From the NCBI RefSeq assembly GCF_014647495.1, contig NZ_BMPH01000004.1, positions 1 to 64,000 of the forward strand: 64,000 bases of DNA, read 5' to 3'. A model generated the notes under the pieces. That model was not told the DNA's origin. It searched no databases and saw nothing but the letters and a program-made list of their open reading frames with translations. Origin of the DNA: Glutamicibacter protophormiae (GTDB taxonomy: Bacteria > Actinomycetota > Actinomycetes > Actinomycetales > Micrococcaceae). A program made the position numbers and the translations under genes. Position 1 is the first letter of the stretch. Each line of letters opens with the position of its first letter. Of this stretch, positions 1 to 7,252 are shown one piece after another.

Positions 1-1
1 G

Positions 2-223
2 GCCAAGGAATCCCCGAACTGGGTCGAGGTGCCCGTCGGGGAGTACTCCCACTCCATCCGCATCAATCCGGGCACCGGAGCCTACTACCAGTCAGTGGCG
101 CCGCCGGTGACCGGGTACCGGCACCGCCGGTTTCCGGATTTGCTGACGCAGTCGAAATGGGTGCGCGGGAAGACCTTGCTGCGTGAGGAGCTTGAGGACC
201 CGCCCGAGGACCCCGACCCGTAG
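2..223 (+). CDS. C-terminal end of an unidentified protein (cut by window edge)
   Basis: The reading frame is open from the left edge and stops with TAG at 221-223, giving the last 73 residues of a protein that begins outside the window. The tail ends in an acidic, proline-rich stretch (EELEDPPEDPDP). I do not recognise the family. It converges with the mannosyltransferase gene on the other strand, and a symmetrical hairpin lies between them, which supports a true gene end here. No function is proposed. Confidence 0.6.
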   Translation, partial: AKESPNWVEVPVGEYSHSIRINPGTGAYYQSVAPPVTGYRHRRFPDLLTQSKWVRGKTLLREELEDPPEDPDP

Positions 224-259
224 GACCAGCTCCCAAAGACTTCTTCCGGCAAAAGGAAA

Positions 260-291
260 CCGCCGATCTTCCCTGCAGGGAAAATCGGCGG
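260..291. terminator. Hairpin between convergent genes
   Basis: CCGCCGAT (260-267) pairs with ATCGGCGG (284-291), and the inner TTCCC/GGGAA adds to the stem around a TGCA loop. It lies between two convergent genes, so it probably ends transcription from both sides. There is no long T-run. Confidence 0.7.
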
Positions 292-321
292 CATCCGTAG
301 TGCTTTCTCGTGGACTGGGGA

Positions 322-1641
322 TCAGCTCTTCTTTGCCGACCCCAGGACGAAGGCATCATCAGCATGTTCAATCGGACCGGCCAACGGGTCGTCTGTTCCG
401 TCCGCGCGGATGACATCGCGTTCGGGATTGCGGATATCCCCGATGATCTTGATGCAGATGTAGATCAGCATCGCCATGTGGGCCACAATGCCCAGGCCGT
501 ACAGGATCTCAATGGTCCAGCTACCGCCGAAGTATCCGCCCTCGGAGACCGCCTTGGCGCTCCACAGCCAGACCACCGCCCAGTGGAAAACCTCGACCAG
601 CTGCCACACGAGGAATTCGCGCCACTTCGGCCGGGCCAGCACGTACAACGGGATCAGCCACATCACGAACTGCGGCGAGTACACCTTGCCCAGCAGCAGG
701 AATGCGGCAACGATCAGGAACGCAAGCTGGGCCATGCGCGGGCGGCGCTGTGCGGTCAGGCCAAGGTAGGCGATGCCAAGGCAGGCCAACCCGAACAGGC
801 CGTTGGACAGCAGCGACATCGTCGAGCCGGACATTCCAGTTCCGGCGAAGGCCAGCCACATCGAGGAGTTGCCCGCCGGGCGGTCCCCGGAGAAGGTGTA
901 GAAACGGCTCCATTCGTCGAAAGCGGTGAGCATGAACGGGACGTTGACCGCCAGCCACGCCACCACGCCGGAGGCCAGCGACACCCAGAAGTGGCGCATG
1001 CGCCCTGAACGCAGGCACAGCACCAGAATCGCCCCGAAGAGGAAGAACGGGTACAGCTTCGCTGCGGCGCCGAGGCCCAGCAGCACGCCGGCCAGCACGA
1101 TGTGCTTGCGCGAGAACGCCAGCAGGCCCAGGGTGGCGAGCATCACGGCCCACAGGTCCCAGTTCAACTGGCTGGTGAGGATGATTCCCGGGGCCAGTGC
1201 GACCATGATGGCGTCGCGGCTGCGATGGCGGGCGGCGTAGGCGATGGCCACGACGATCACCGCCCAGCAGATGAAGGACAGCGCCGAGTTCAGATCGAAG
1301 TATGCCAGCTGGCGCTCCGGGGAGAACCCGATGCCGGGGATCATCCACGCGGTCACGCCGGCGACGATGGCCAGCAGGACCGGGTACTCCAGCGCCTGCT
1401 CCGGCGGCAGTCCGGTGAAATACGGGAATAACTTGTCGGCCATGCCGCGGGTGCCGAACAGCTGCGTGAAGTCCGAATAGCACATGTGCAGGTGCTGCTC
1501 GGCCGCAGGCCAGGCATTCACTCGGCACCACTGCTTGGTCAGCACCGCAATACCGGCGCCGACCGCGGTCAGGACCAGCAGCCATAGGATCACCGGACGC
1601 GTCGCCTCGCGGGCGTTGAACAGGGTTTTAACCGGTTGCAT
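322..1641 (-). CDS. GT87-like polyprenol-phosphate-mannose-dependent mannosyltransferase
   Basis: A multi-pass membrane protein of 439 residues with about ten hydrophobic segments, of the glycosyltransferase 87 (DUF2029) type. Family members use polyprenol-phosphate-mannose on the outer face of the membrane to add alpha-mannose to lipomannan-type glycolipids. The loop after the first helix holds the acidic, aromatic stretch YSDFTQLF, where these GT-C enzymes normally carry catalytic acidic residues. ATG at 1641 is preceded directly by GTG at 1644, and either could serve. The start overlaps the end of the upstream mannosyltransferase gene by 14 bases, which suggests translational coupling. The assignment to GT87 is from overall pattern; the exact linkage made is unknown. 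Confidence 0.8.
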   Translation of the reverse strand: MQPVKTLFNAREATRPVILWLLVLTAVGAGIAVLTKQWCRVNAWPAAEQHLHMCYSDFTQLFGTRGMADKLFPYFTGLPPEQALEYPVLLAIVAGVTAWMIPGIGFSPERQLAYFDLNSALSFICWAVIVVAIAYAARHRSRDAIMVALAPGIILTSQLNWDLWAVMLATLGLLAFSRKHIVLAGVLLGLGAAAKLYPFFLFGAILVLCLRSGRMRHFWVSLASGVVAWLAVNVPFMLTAFDEWSRFYTFSGDRPAGNSSMWLAFAGTGMSGSTMSLLSNGLFGLACLGIAYLGLTAQRRPRMAQLAFLIVAAFLLLGKVYSPQFVMWLIPLYVLARPKWREFLVWQLVEVFHWAVVWLWSAKAVSEGGYFGGSWTIEILYGLGIVAHMAMLIYICIKIIGDIRNPERDVIRADGTDDPLAGPIEHADDAFVLGSAKKS

Positions 1642-3265
1642 CACGGTCCTGTTGCCTCGTTTCTTCTGGATTGGGAATACGTAGGAATTTGCGGGTTCGC
1701 GGGCTGAGCCGGCGACCCAGATGGCCGAACAGCGGCGCGGTCTTCGGATCGATGAACACCATGTAGGCCACGCAGAGCAGGCCGACCAGCGCGGCGAAGA
1801 TTCGCATCCACAGCAGCGAGAACCACTGTGCCACGGAAAGCTGGTCGACGACGCCGGCGATCGCCAGCACCAGGCACAGCACGTACAGCAGGCGTTCCTG
1901 GCCGACGCTGAACTTCTTGCCCAGGGCGAAGAACGGGATCAGCCACAGCAGGTACCAGGGCTGGATGATCGGGGCCAGCAGCACGCTGGCCGCCAGCGCG
2001 TACCCGGAGTAGAGCAGCGGGTTTCCGGCCGGCTTGCGCAGCGCCAGCCACGCGATGATCGCCATGCTGAACACCTTGAAGACCGCGTAGACAATGTCGG
2101 CGACGGCATTGATGCTTCCGCCGAACAGCGATCCGATCCAGCCGACCAGCAGGCCGAAAAGGCCCACCGGGGCGTAGGGGAACGCCGCGTCGCCGGAACT
2201 GGCCACGCCGCCGATCCAGCCGAACCACAGGCCGGTGGCGGCGCCAAGCGCGGCGAGGATCGCCACCGTGATCGCGGTGATCCACAGCCAGACACGGATC
2301 TTGGAGCGCAGCCGGGCCTCGGGCTTGAGCATCGCCAACCCCAGGAACGGCAGCGCCAGCAGCATCACCGGCTTGATCGCGATGGACAGCGCCATGGCGA
2401 TGGTTCCCAGTACGCGTCGCTGCCGGTAGACCAGCAGGAAGGCGAGCAGCACGCCGCCGAGCATCAGCCCGTCGTTGTGCACGCCGCCGACCATGTTCAT
2501 CAGGAACAGCGGGTTCACCACGGAGACCCACAGCGTCCAGGTCGGATCGCCGCCGAGCTTGAGGGCCAGCCGCGGAATCGCGTAGATGCACAGCGCCACC
2601 CCTGCCACCGCGACCAGACGCATCATGACCACGCCGTATTCGGGGACTCCCCCGGAGACGAAATACGCCAGCCGGGCGTACATGAGGAACAGCGGCCCGT
2701 AGGGAGAGGAGGATTCGGCCCAGAGCGAGTCCGCGCCCTGGGCGAACCAGCCCGGAAGCTGGGACACCCAGTTCTCATAGGGCGAGAGCCCGGCATGCAT
2801 GAGCCGTCCCTGCCCGAGGTACGAATACACGTCCTGGGACAGGATCGGGAAGGAGAACAGCATCGGCGCGGACCAGGTCCAGGCCGCCCGGCGCATCAGC
2901 CCCAGGGCCCGGTCCCCCAGCCCTTTGGTGGTTTGGCGCAGGCGCAGCCAGGCGCGGAACATCAGCACCGTGCCCACGGCCAGCAGCAGCGTGCAGATGA
3001 TCACGCCGACGGTTTCGGCGCGCAGCGGGAGCACGAGCGGGGATCGGGCGAGCACCGATTCCTGGGCATAGGGCAGCCAGCCCACGCCCCAGGATCCACA
3101 GGTGACCATGGCCGAGGCGAGCAGCCCCTGGAGGATCGGCCCCCGCGAGTCCCGCGGACCCGGACGCTGCGGCGCGGCCCCGGGCTGCCGGTTGTCGCGG
3201 TGGGTGGGGGCTACGATGGCGCGACCTCGTCCTTCTTGGGGCCGCTGCGCAACACCCGAAGCCAC
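1628..3265 (-). CDS. MptB-like alpha-1,6-mannosyltransferase, second paralogue
   Basis: A GT-C membrane glycosyltransferase resembling MptA/MptB, which extend the alpha-1,6-mannan backbone of lipomannan from polyprenol-phosphate-mannose. The hallmark is SQDVYSYLGQGRLMHAG followed by LSPYENW in the first large outer loop, where the acidic residue after the first helix is expected to be catalytic. About twelve hydrophobic segments follow, and the tail is basic. The start is uncertain. The open frame extends to 3373, but that part overlaps the neighbouring gene and reads as non-protein sequence. GTG at 3265 gives 545 residues, the same as the paralogue upstream, although its ribosome site is weak. 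ATG at 3109 would cut into the first helix. The gene overlaps its upstream neighbour by about 55 bases. Confidence 0.75.
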   Translation of the reverse strand: MASGVAQRPQEGRGRAIVAPTHRDNRQPGAAPQRPGPRDSRGPILQGLLASAMVTCGSWGVGWLPYAQESVLARSPLVLPLRAETVGVIICTLLLAVGTVLMFRAWLRLRQTTKGLGDRALGLMRRAAWTWSAPMLFSFPILSQDVYSYLGQGRLMHAGLSPYENWVSQLPGWFAQGADSLWAESSSPYGPLFLMYARLAYFVSGGVPEYGVVMMRLVAVAGVALCIYAIPRLALKLGGDPTWTLWVSVVNPLFLMNMVGGVHNDGLMLGGVLLAFLLVYRQRRVLGTIAMALSIAIKPVMLLALPFLGLAMLKPEARLRSKIRVWLWITAITVAILAALGAATGLWFGWIGGVASSGDAAFPYAPVGLFGLLVGWIGSLFGGSINAVADIVYAVFKVFSMAIIAWLALRKPAGNPLLYSGYALAASVLLAPIIQPWYLLWLIPFFALGKKFSVGQERLLYVLCLVLAIAGVVDQLSVAQWFSLLWMRIFAALVGLLCVAYMVFIDPKTAPLFGHLGRRLSPRTRKFLRIPNPEETRQQDRDATG

Positions 3266-4785
3266 TGCTTCGAGGGCACCAGACCGGTGAACAACGTGCG
3301 GGTGCGCGGATCCAGGTAGGCCAGGTAGAACATCGCGACCCAGGAGATGCCGGTGGACAGGTGCTTGACCCATGGGTCAAGGTCCCCGAGGAACTGCCAG
3401 ATGAACAGCTGGTCGGCGGCGCCGAAGGCGATGAAGAAGGCGGTGGTGAAGTACACCCAGACGATCTGCCAGTCGTCGCGGATCCCGGTCACGGCGAAGA
3501 ACGGCAGCAGCCACAGCAGGTACCACGGCTGCACGATCGGCGAGAGCACCACCAGCGCGGTGAAGGCCAACGCCATGCGCTGCACCAGGTGCGATGGCTT
3601 GCCCTTGAAGATCAGCACGAGCACCAGCACCACGGAGAGCAGGCGTCCGCCGACCTTCAGCACCGGAAGGATCCAGTTGGTGGGCAGCGAGAAAGCATCG
3701 AAGATGCCGGAGAGCAACGCGTTCAGGGCACCGACGGGGGCGAACAGCACCGAGCCGGTGCCGGTGCCCAGCATGACTTTCAGCCAGCCGATGCCGTAGC
3801 CGTTGGCCAGCCCGACGGCCAGCATGATCGCGGCGAACAGCGCCAGCGTGTAGCACCAGTAGAGGATCTTGCGCGGCCACTTCGCGTCGGTTCCCGCCCA
3901 CAGCAGGCCGATGAACGGCAGCAGCACCATGGTGATCGGCTTGATTCCGATGGAGGCCGTCATCAGAACCACCGCGAGGACACCGCGCCGGGTGGCGGCG
4001 TAGTAGGTCGCGGCCACGGCCAGGCCCACCATCACCGCGTCGTTGTGCGCGGAGGCGACAAAGCTGATCAGGAACAACGGGTTCGCGACGGTGATCCACG
4101 CGGCTTTCGCCCCGGAGACGTGGTGCAGCGCCGCGAGCTTGGGCACATAAACCAGGCACAAGATGACTCCGGCGAAGGCAATCAAGCGAAAGAGCAGCAC
4201 CGACAGGTCGGGGCTAAAGCCGACGGCGCGGAATACCCAGTATTCGAGCAGCAGGAACAGCGGACCGTACGGGGTCTCATCCTGCGCCCAGGTGATGTCG
4301 GTGCCCAGCTGGAACCAGTTGTTCAGCGAAGAGATGCCGGTGACGTAGGGGTCCTGCCCGGCATCCACGAGGCGGCCCTGGCCGATGTAGGCGAAGACGT
4401 CGCGTGAGAAGATCGGCAACGCCAGCAGCATCGGGGCGGACCAGGTCCAGACGGCCTTCTTGACCGCCTTCAGCGAATCCGGGCCCCAGCCTGCATTAAC
4501 CTGGCCCAGCCGGAGCCAGGCACGAAACAGGATCCAGCAGCCTAGGGTCAGTACCACGGTGGAGGTGATGACGCCGGCGTATTCGGTGCGGATGGCGATT
4601 AACAGCGGGTTGCGGTTCATCGGAGAAACGCTGGCTAGCCAGCCGACGCCGAAAGAACCCAAGGCAATCATCATCGAGCCGACCAGCCCCTGCCACAGCG
4701 GGTTGAAGGACGCATGTCGATCGGTTGCCGACGGGGCGTCTGCCACGGGCCGCGCGGCGGAATCCTTGCGCATGTCTGGCGCCAT
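3211..4785 (-). CDS. MptB-like alpha-1,6-mannosyltransferase, first paralogue
   Basis: The first gene of a three-gene mannosyltransferase run. It carries the MptA/MptB hallmark FSRDVFAYIGQGRLVDAG followed by QDPYVTG, and about twelve membrane segments after a charged cytoplasmic N-terminus. Related enzymes polymerise or prime the alpha-1,6-mannan core of lipoglycans at the cell surface. I chose ATG at 4785 because AAGGG lies just upstream; ATG at 4773 is an alternative, and the longer frame to 4848 adds only basic, poorly coding residues. Its sequence parallels the next gene along its whole length (GSFGVGWLASV versus GSWGVGWLPYA), so the two are tandem duplicates that have diverged. Confidence 0.85.
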   Translation of the reverse strand: MAPDMRKDSAARPVADAPSATDRHASFNPLWQGLVGSMMIALGSFGVGWLASVSPMNRNPLLIAIRTEYAGVITSTVVLTLGCWILFRAWLRLGQVNAGWGPDSLKAVKKAVWTWSAPMLLALPIFSRDVFAYIGQGRLVDAGQDPYVTGISSLNNWFQLGTDITWAQDETPYGPLFLLLEYWVFRAVGFSPDLSVLLFRLIAFAGVILCLVYVPKLAALHHVSGAKAAWITVANPLFLISFVASAHNDAVMVGLAVAATYYAATRRGVLAVVLMTASIGIKPITMVLLPFIGLLWAGTDAKWPRKILYWCYTLALFAAIMLAVGLANGYGIGWLKVMLGTGTGSVLFAPVGALNALLSGIFDAFSLPTNWILPVLKVGGRLLSVVLVLVLIFKGKPSHLVQRMALAFTALVVLSPIVQPWYLLWLLPFFAVTGIRDDWQIVWVYFTTAFFIAFGAADQLFIWQFLGDLDPWVKHLSTGISWVAMFYLAYLDPRTRTLFTGLVPSKQWLRVLRSGPKKDEVAPS

Positions 4786-5026
4786 CTTTTCCCTTTCGCC
4801 GTCCTCGAACCGCTCGGGGCGGCGGTTTGCCGCGCGTACTTTGCGCATGTCAGCGCGCCGAAACGGGCCCGCTGCGAACTTCTCCCACGGCCGGGCGCTG
4901 GACGCCCATTATTACAAAAGAATCAACGGAAACTCTAGCACGCAGGCCTGCGCCAACTCTGGACGACAGCCCGCATGCGAAGCGAATCACACCATTGGTC
5001 TGCGGCGCGGAGATGAATGCAAAACA

Positions 5027-5055
5027 CCCGATCGGAAACCATGTTTCCGATCGGG
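5027..5055 (-). terminator. Intrinsic terminator of the minus-strand tRNA-His
   Basis: A perfect 13-bp stem (5027-5039 with 5043-5055) with a CAT loop is followed on the minus strand by GTGTTTTGC. It sits 9 bases past the encoded CCA end of tRNA-His. Confidence 0.85.
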
Positions 5056-5063
5056 TGATCATT

Positions 5064-5140
5064 TGGGGTGAGTAACGGGGTTTGAACCCGCGACCTTCTG
5101 GACCACAACCAGACGCTCTACCGACTGAGCTATACCCACC
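5064..5140 (-). tRNA. tRNA-His(GTG), minus-strand copy
   Basis: The cloverleaf folds with acceptor GTGGGTA/TACTCAC, an extra G at position -1 opposite a C discriminator (the histidine identity pair), anticodon GTG in the loop TTGTGGT, T-loop TTCAAAC and an encoded CCA. It differs from the plus-strand copy at 6062-6138 by one base in the T-loop. Confidence 0.97.
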
Positions 5141-5192
5141 ATGTTGGCTTTCGTACCAAGTCAAAACGCTTTTGCGCGGCGACCCCGTATTC

Positions 5193-5236
5193 GGCAACGA
5201 GAAATACTATACACACATTTTCCCGATGCTGGCCAA
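5193..5236 (-). promoter_or_regulatory. tRNA-His promoter, minus-strand copy
   Basis: On the minus strand, TTGGCC (5236-5231) and TATAGT (5211-5206) are separated by 19 bases, followed by ATTTCTCGTTGCC. The plus-strand tRNA-His has the same elements at the same spacing. The mature tRNA begins about 65 bases downstream, so a leader is made and removed. Confidence 0.65.
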
Positions 5237-5245
5237 TCGGCAACG

Positions 5246-5283
5246 CCCCTGGCGGCTGTGCGTTGCATCACTGGCCGCCGGGG
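5246..5283 (-). terminator. Probable terminator after orn
   Basis: CCCC-T-GGCGGC (5246-5256) pairs with GCCGCC-GGGG (5274-5283) around a 17-base loop, just beyond the stop codon of orn. There is no T-run, so this call is moderate. Confidence 0.5.
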
Positions 5284-5299
5284 AGTCGCCGGACGCCCC

Positions 5300-5911
5300 C
5301 TAGGAAGGGTTGGATTTAATCTCCGCGGCAATCCCCGCGGCAACCTCCGAAACCGGCCCGGGGGCCGGAACCATGACAGCGGCGCGGTAGTAGCGCAGCT
5401 CGTCGATGGAATCCTTGATATCGCCGAGCGCGCGGTGATTGCCATCCTTGGCCGGGGCCGAGTAGTAGGCCTTCGGGTACCAGCGGCGGCTGAGTTCCTT
5501 GATCGTTGACACATCGACGATCCGATAGTGCAAGTGGTCAATCACCTCTGGCATGTCGCGTGCCAGGAAATTCTTGTCAGTGCCGACCGAGTTGCCGGCC
5601 AACAGGGCGGTCTTCGGCTCCGGAGCATAGGCACGGATGTAGTCCATGACGACGGCGGTGGCCTCGGACATGCCCATGCCGCCGTCAAGCTCTTCGAGAA
5701 GCCCGCTGTTGATGTGCATGTTGCGGACGAAATCGCCCATCTGCTCCAGGGCCTGGGGCTCCGGCTTGATCACAACCGACACCCCGTCACCCAGGACATT
5801 GAGTTCCGAATCGGTCACCAGGACCGCGACTTCAATCAACGCGTCGTTCTCCAGGCTGAGCCCGGTCATTTCGCAATCGATCCACACAAGTTTTTCTGCA
5901 GAAGTAGGCAT
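5300..5911 (-). CDS. orn: Oligoribonuclease
   Basis: A DEDDh 3'-5' exoribonuclease of 203 residues that degrades 2-5 nucleotide RNAs, including the pGpG left from cyclic di-GMP. Motif I is WIDCEMTGL (Asp12, Glu14), Exo III ends in HRALGDIKDSIDELRYY with the catalytic His and Asp, and the length is normal for the family. I chose ATG at 5911 (MPTSAEK) rather than the upstream extension to 5980, because family proteins start shortly before the first motif. The gene lies between two oppositely oriented tRNA-His genes whose promoters flank it; it has the same orientation as the first. Confidence 0.95.
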   Translation of the reverse strand: MPTSAEKLVWIDCEMTGLSLENDALIEVAVLVTDSELNVLGDGVSVVIKPEPQALEQMGDFVRNMHINSGLLEELDGGMGMSEATAVVMDYIRAYAPEPKTALLAGNSVGTDKNFLARDMPEVIDHLHYRIVDVSTIKELSRRWYPKAYYSAPAKDGNHRALGDIKDSIDELRYYRAAVMVPAPGPVSEVAAGIAAEIKSNPS

Positions 5912-5965
5912 GAACTCAAATTTACCCCACCCAAAAATGCCCCGCTCTGCACCGGGAAACCCGAA

Positions 5966-6009
5966 TTGGCATTTCCTCAAAGTTTCGGTGTATAGTAATT
6001 CTCGTTGCC
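5966..6009 (+). promoter_or_regulatory. tRNA-His promoter, plus-strand copy
   Basis: TTGGCA (5966-5971), a 19-base spacer and TATAGT (5991-5996) are followed by AATTCTCGTTGCC. A second possible promoter, TTGAAA (6021-6026) with 17 bases to TAGGTT (6044-6049), lies closer to the tRNA. The first is favoured because it is conserved at the other copy. Confidence 0.65.
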
Positions 6010-6061
6010 AAGGACTCCGGTTGAAACTTAATCGTGTTTTGACTAGGTTCTTAGTAAATAT

Positions 6062-6138
6062 GGTGGGTATAGCTCAGTCGGTAGAGCGTCTGGTTGTGGT
6101 CCAGAAGGTCGCGGGTTCAAGCCCCGTTACTCACCCCA
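6062..6138 (+). tRNA. tRNA-His(GTG), plus-strand copy
   Basis: It has the same cloverleaf as the copy at 5064-5140, including G at -1, C discriminator and encoded CCA. The T-loop reads TTCAAGC instead of TTCAAAC. The two genes form a 77-bp inverted repeat around orn. Confidence 0.97.
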
Positions 6139-6141
6139 TTT

Positions 6142-6204
6142 AGATCAGGCTGGTATCTGGTTCGAGGGATAGTCCTTGACGAAGATTCCAGCCTGGTCTT
6201 TTTT
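6142..6204 (+). terminator. Intrinsic terminator of the plus-strand tRNA-His
   Basis: AGATCAGGCTGG (6142-6153) pairs with CCAGCCTGGTCT (6188-6199) with one G-T pair, followed by a run of six T. The 34-base loop is unusually long for an intrinsic terminator. Confidence 0.75.
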
Positions 6205-7190
6205 CACTATGCCCAGCAACGATCCAGCGCTACCAGATCCCGGAACAACGCCCGTTCACCATGCTGGTCCGCAGCTCCAAACCAGGTGTTTCCATACGCT
6301 GCGCGATCGTCGACATGCAGGACCTTCGACAACCAGCAACCGCTGCAATGACTTCTTGCCCGGTTTCGGGGTGTCGCAGCCATCCTTGCAAAAGCGCGCC
6401 CGGGGATCGGCGCCCCGCTGGCAGCAGAAAACATCGTGACCGCCACAGCCAGGATCTTCGGCGCCAAGACGGCACGATGAAATCCGGCCAGAATGATCGG
6501 TCGAGTCACACATGACACCCTTGAGGACACCATGGTGGAAGCAAGGCTCTGCTCCAAGGATTACGAGCCCGCACGCGCCGTGCATTCGCGACCATGACAG
6601 GGCACAAAGTTCCAGGCAATTCCTTCGCACGGCGAGCCCAGCAATCCAAACTTGGAAAGAACAACATCAGCGCTGAAGCCGCCGCCCGCTCCCTTGCCGA
6701 CTGCATAGAATTCCCTGCGACCCAGGCAAGCGTGAGGCCGGGCGCTGGGAACCCGAACCTGCATGACTCGGCAATTGCACGGGAAAACACGAGAAATCGC
6801 GAATTGATGAAAGTTCGGAAGGATAACAGCCTGCTCCTCCACAAAGGGCGATGAAACTACAGGGGATCACAGGCTTGATAGGAAGCAGCAAACAATCCGG
6901 CCGCTCTTCCCCGCCGTTCGCCCGAAACGCCGTTTCAAGGGTTGGATAATCGCCGGTTCGCAACTTCGAAAGCATGAATTCGTCAACTGATCACTGCTTT
7001 TGGACTGCAGTATGAAACAGGAAAATCGACGGACAACAGGAATTTTGGAAATGTTACGCCAATATTCGTTATTATTTCGGGCGCGTGAGCCACATCAAAT
7101 TCGCCATGGAATGTCAGCCATGCAGTATGGAACATTCAATGGGTCGCGTCAATTATTCGACAAGCGTTGGATAACCTACCTAGGTTACCC
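6205..7190. other. Gene-poor stretch of about 1 kb
   Basis: Several short open frames exist on both strands, but none has a convincing ribosome site, codon pattern or recognisable protein. The right part (about 6960-7200) is clearly richer in A+T than the surroundings. I see no RNA gene or repeat here. It may hold remnants of lost genes or an untranslated leader of the downstream regulator. Confidence 0.5.
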
Positions 7191-7219
7191 GTTGACCGGG
7201 ACATTATTACTAGTAAAGT
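7172..7219 (+). promoter_or_regulatory. Promoter and palindromic operator of the LuxR-type regulator gene
   Basis: TTGACC (7192-7197), a 16-base spacer and TAAAGT (7214-7219) make a good promoter. Immediately upstream is the inverted repeat TAACCTA-CC-TAGGTTA (7172-7187), placed where an activator or autoregulator would bind. A related half site, ACCTACCTAG, occurs just after the regulator's stop codon. Confidence 0.55.
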
Positions 7220-7252
7220 CACTCTTGCAATACCCTCAAAACTACGTGAGTT

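Noticed and set aside
1721-3319. Long open frame of 532 codons on the plus strand
   Set aside because: It is antisense to the two MptB-like genes, is rich in Gln, His, Arg and Gly as expected for the shadow of a high-GC gene, and has no ribosome site.
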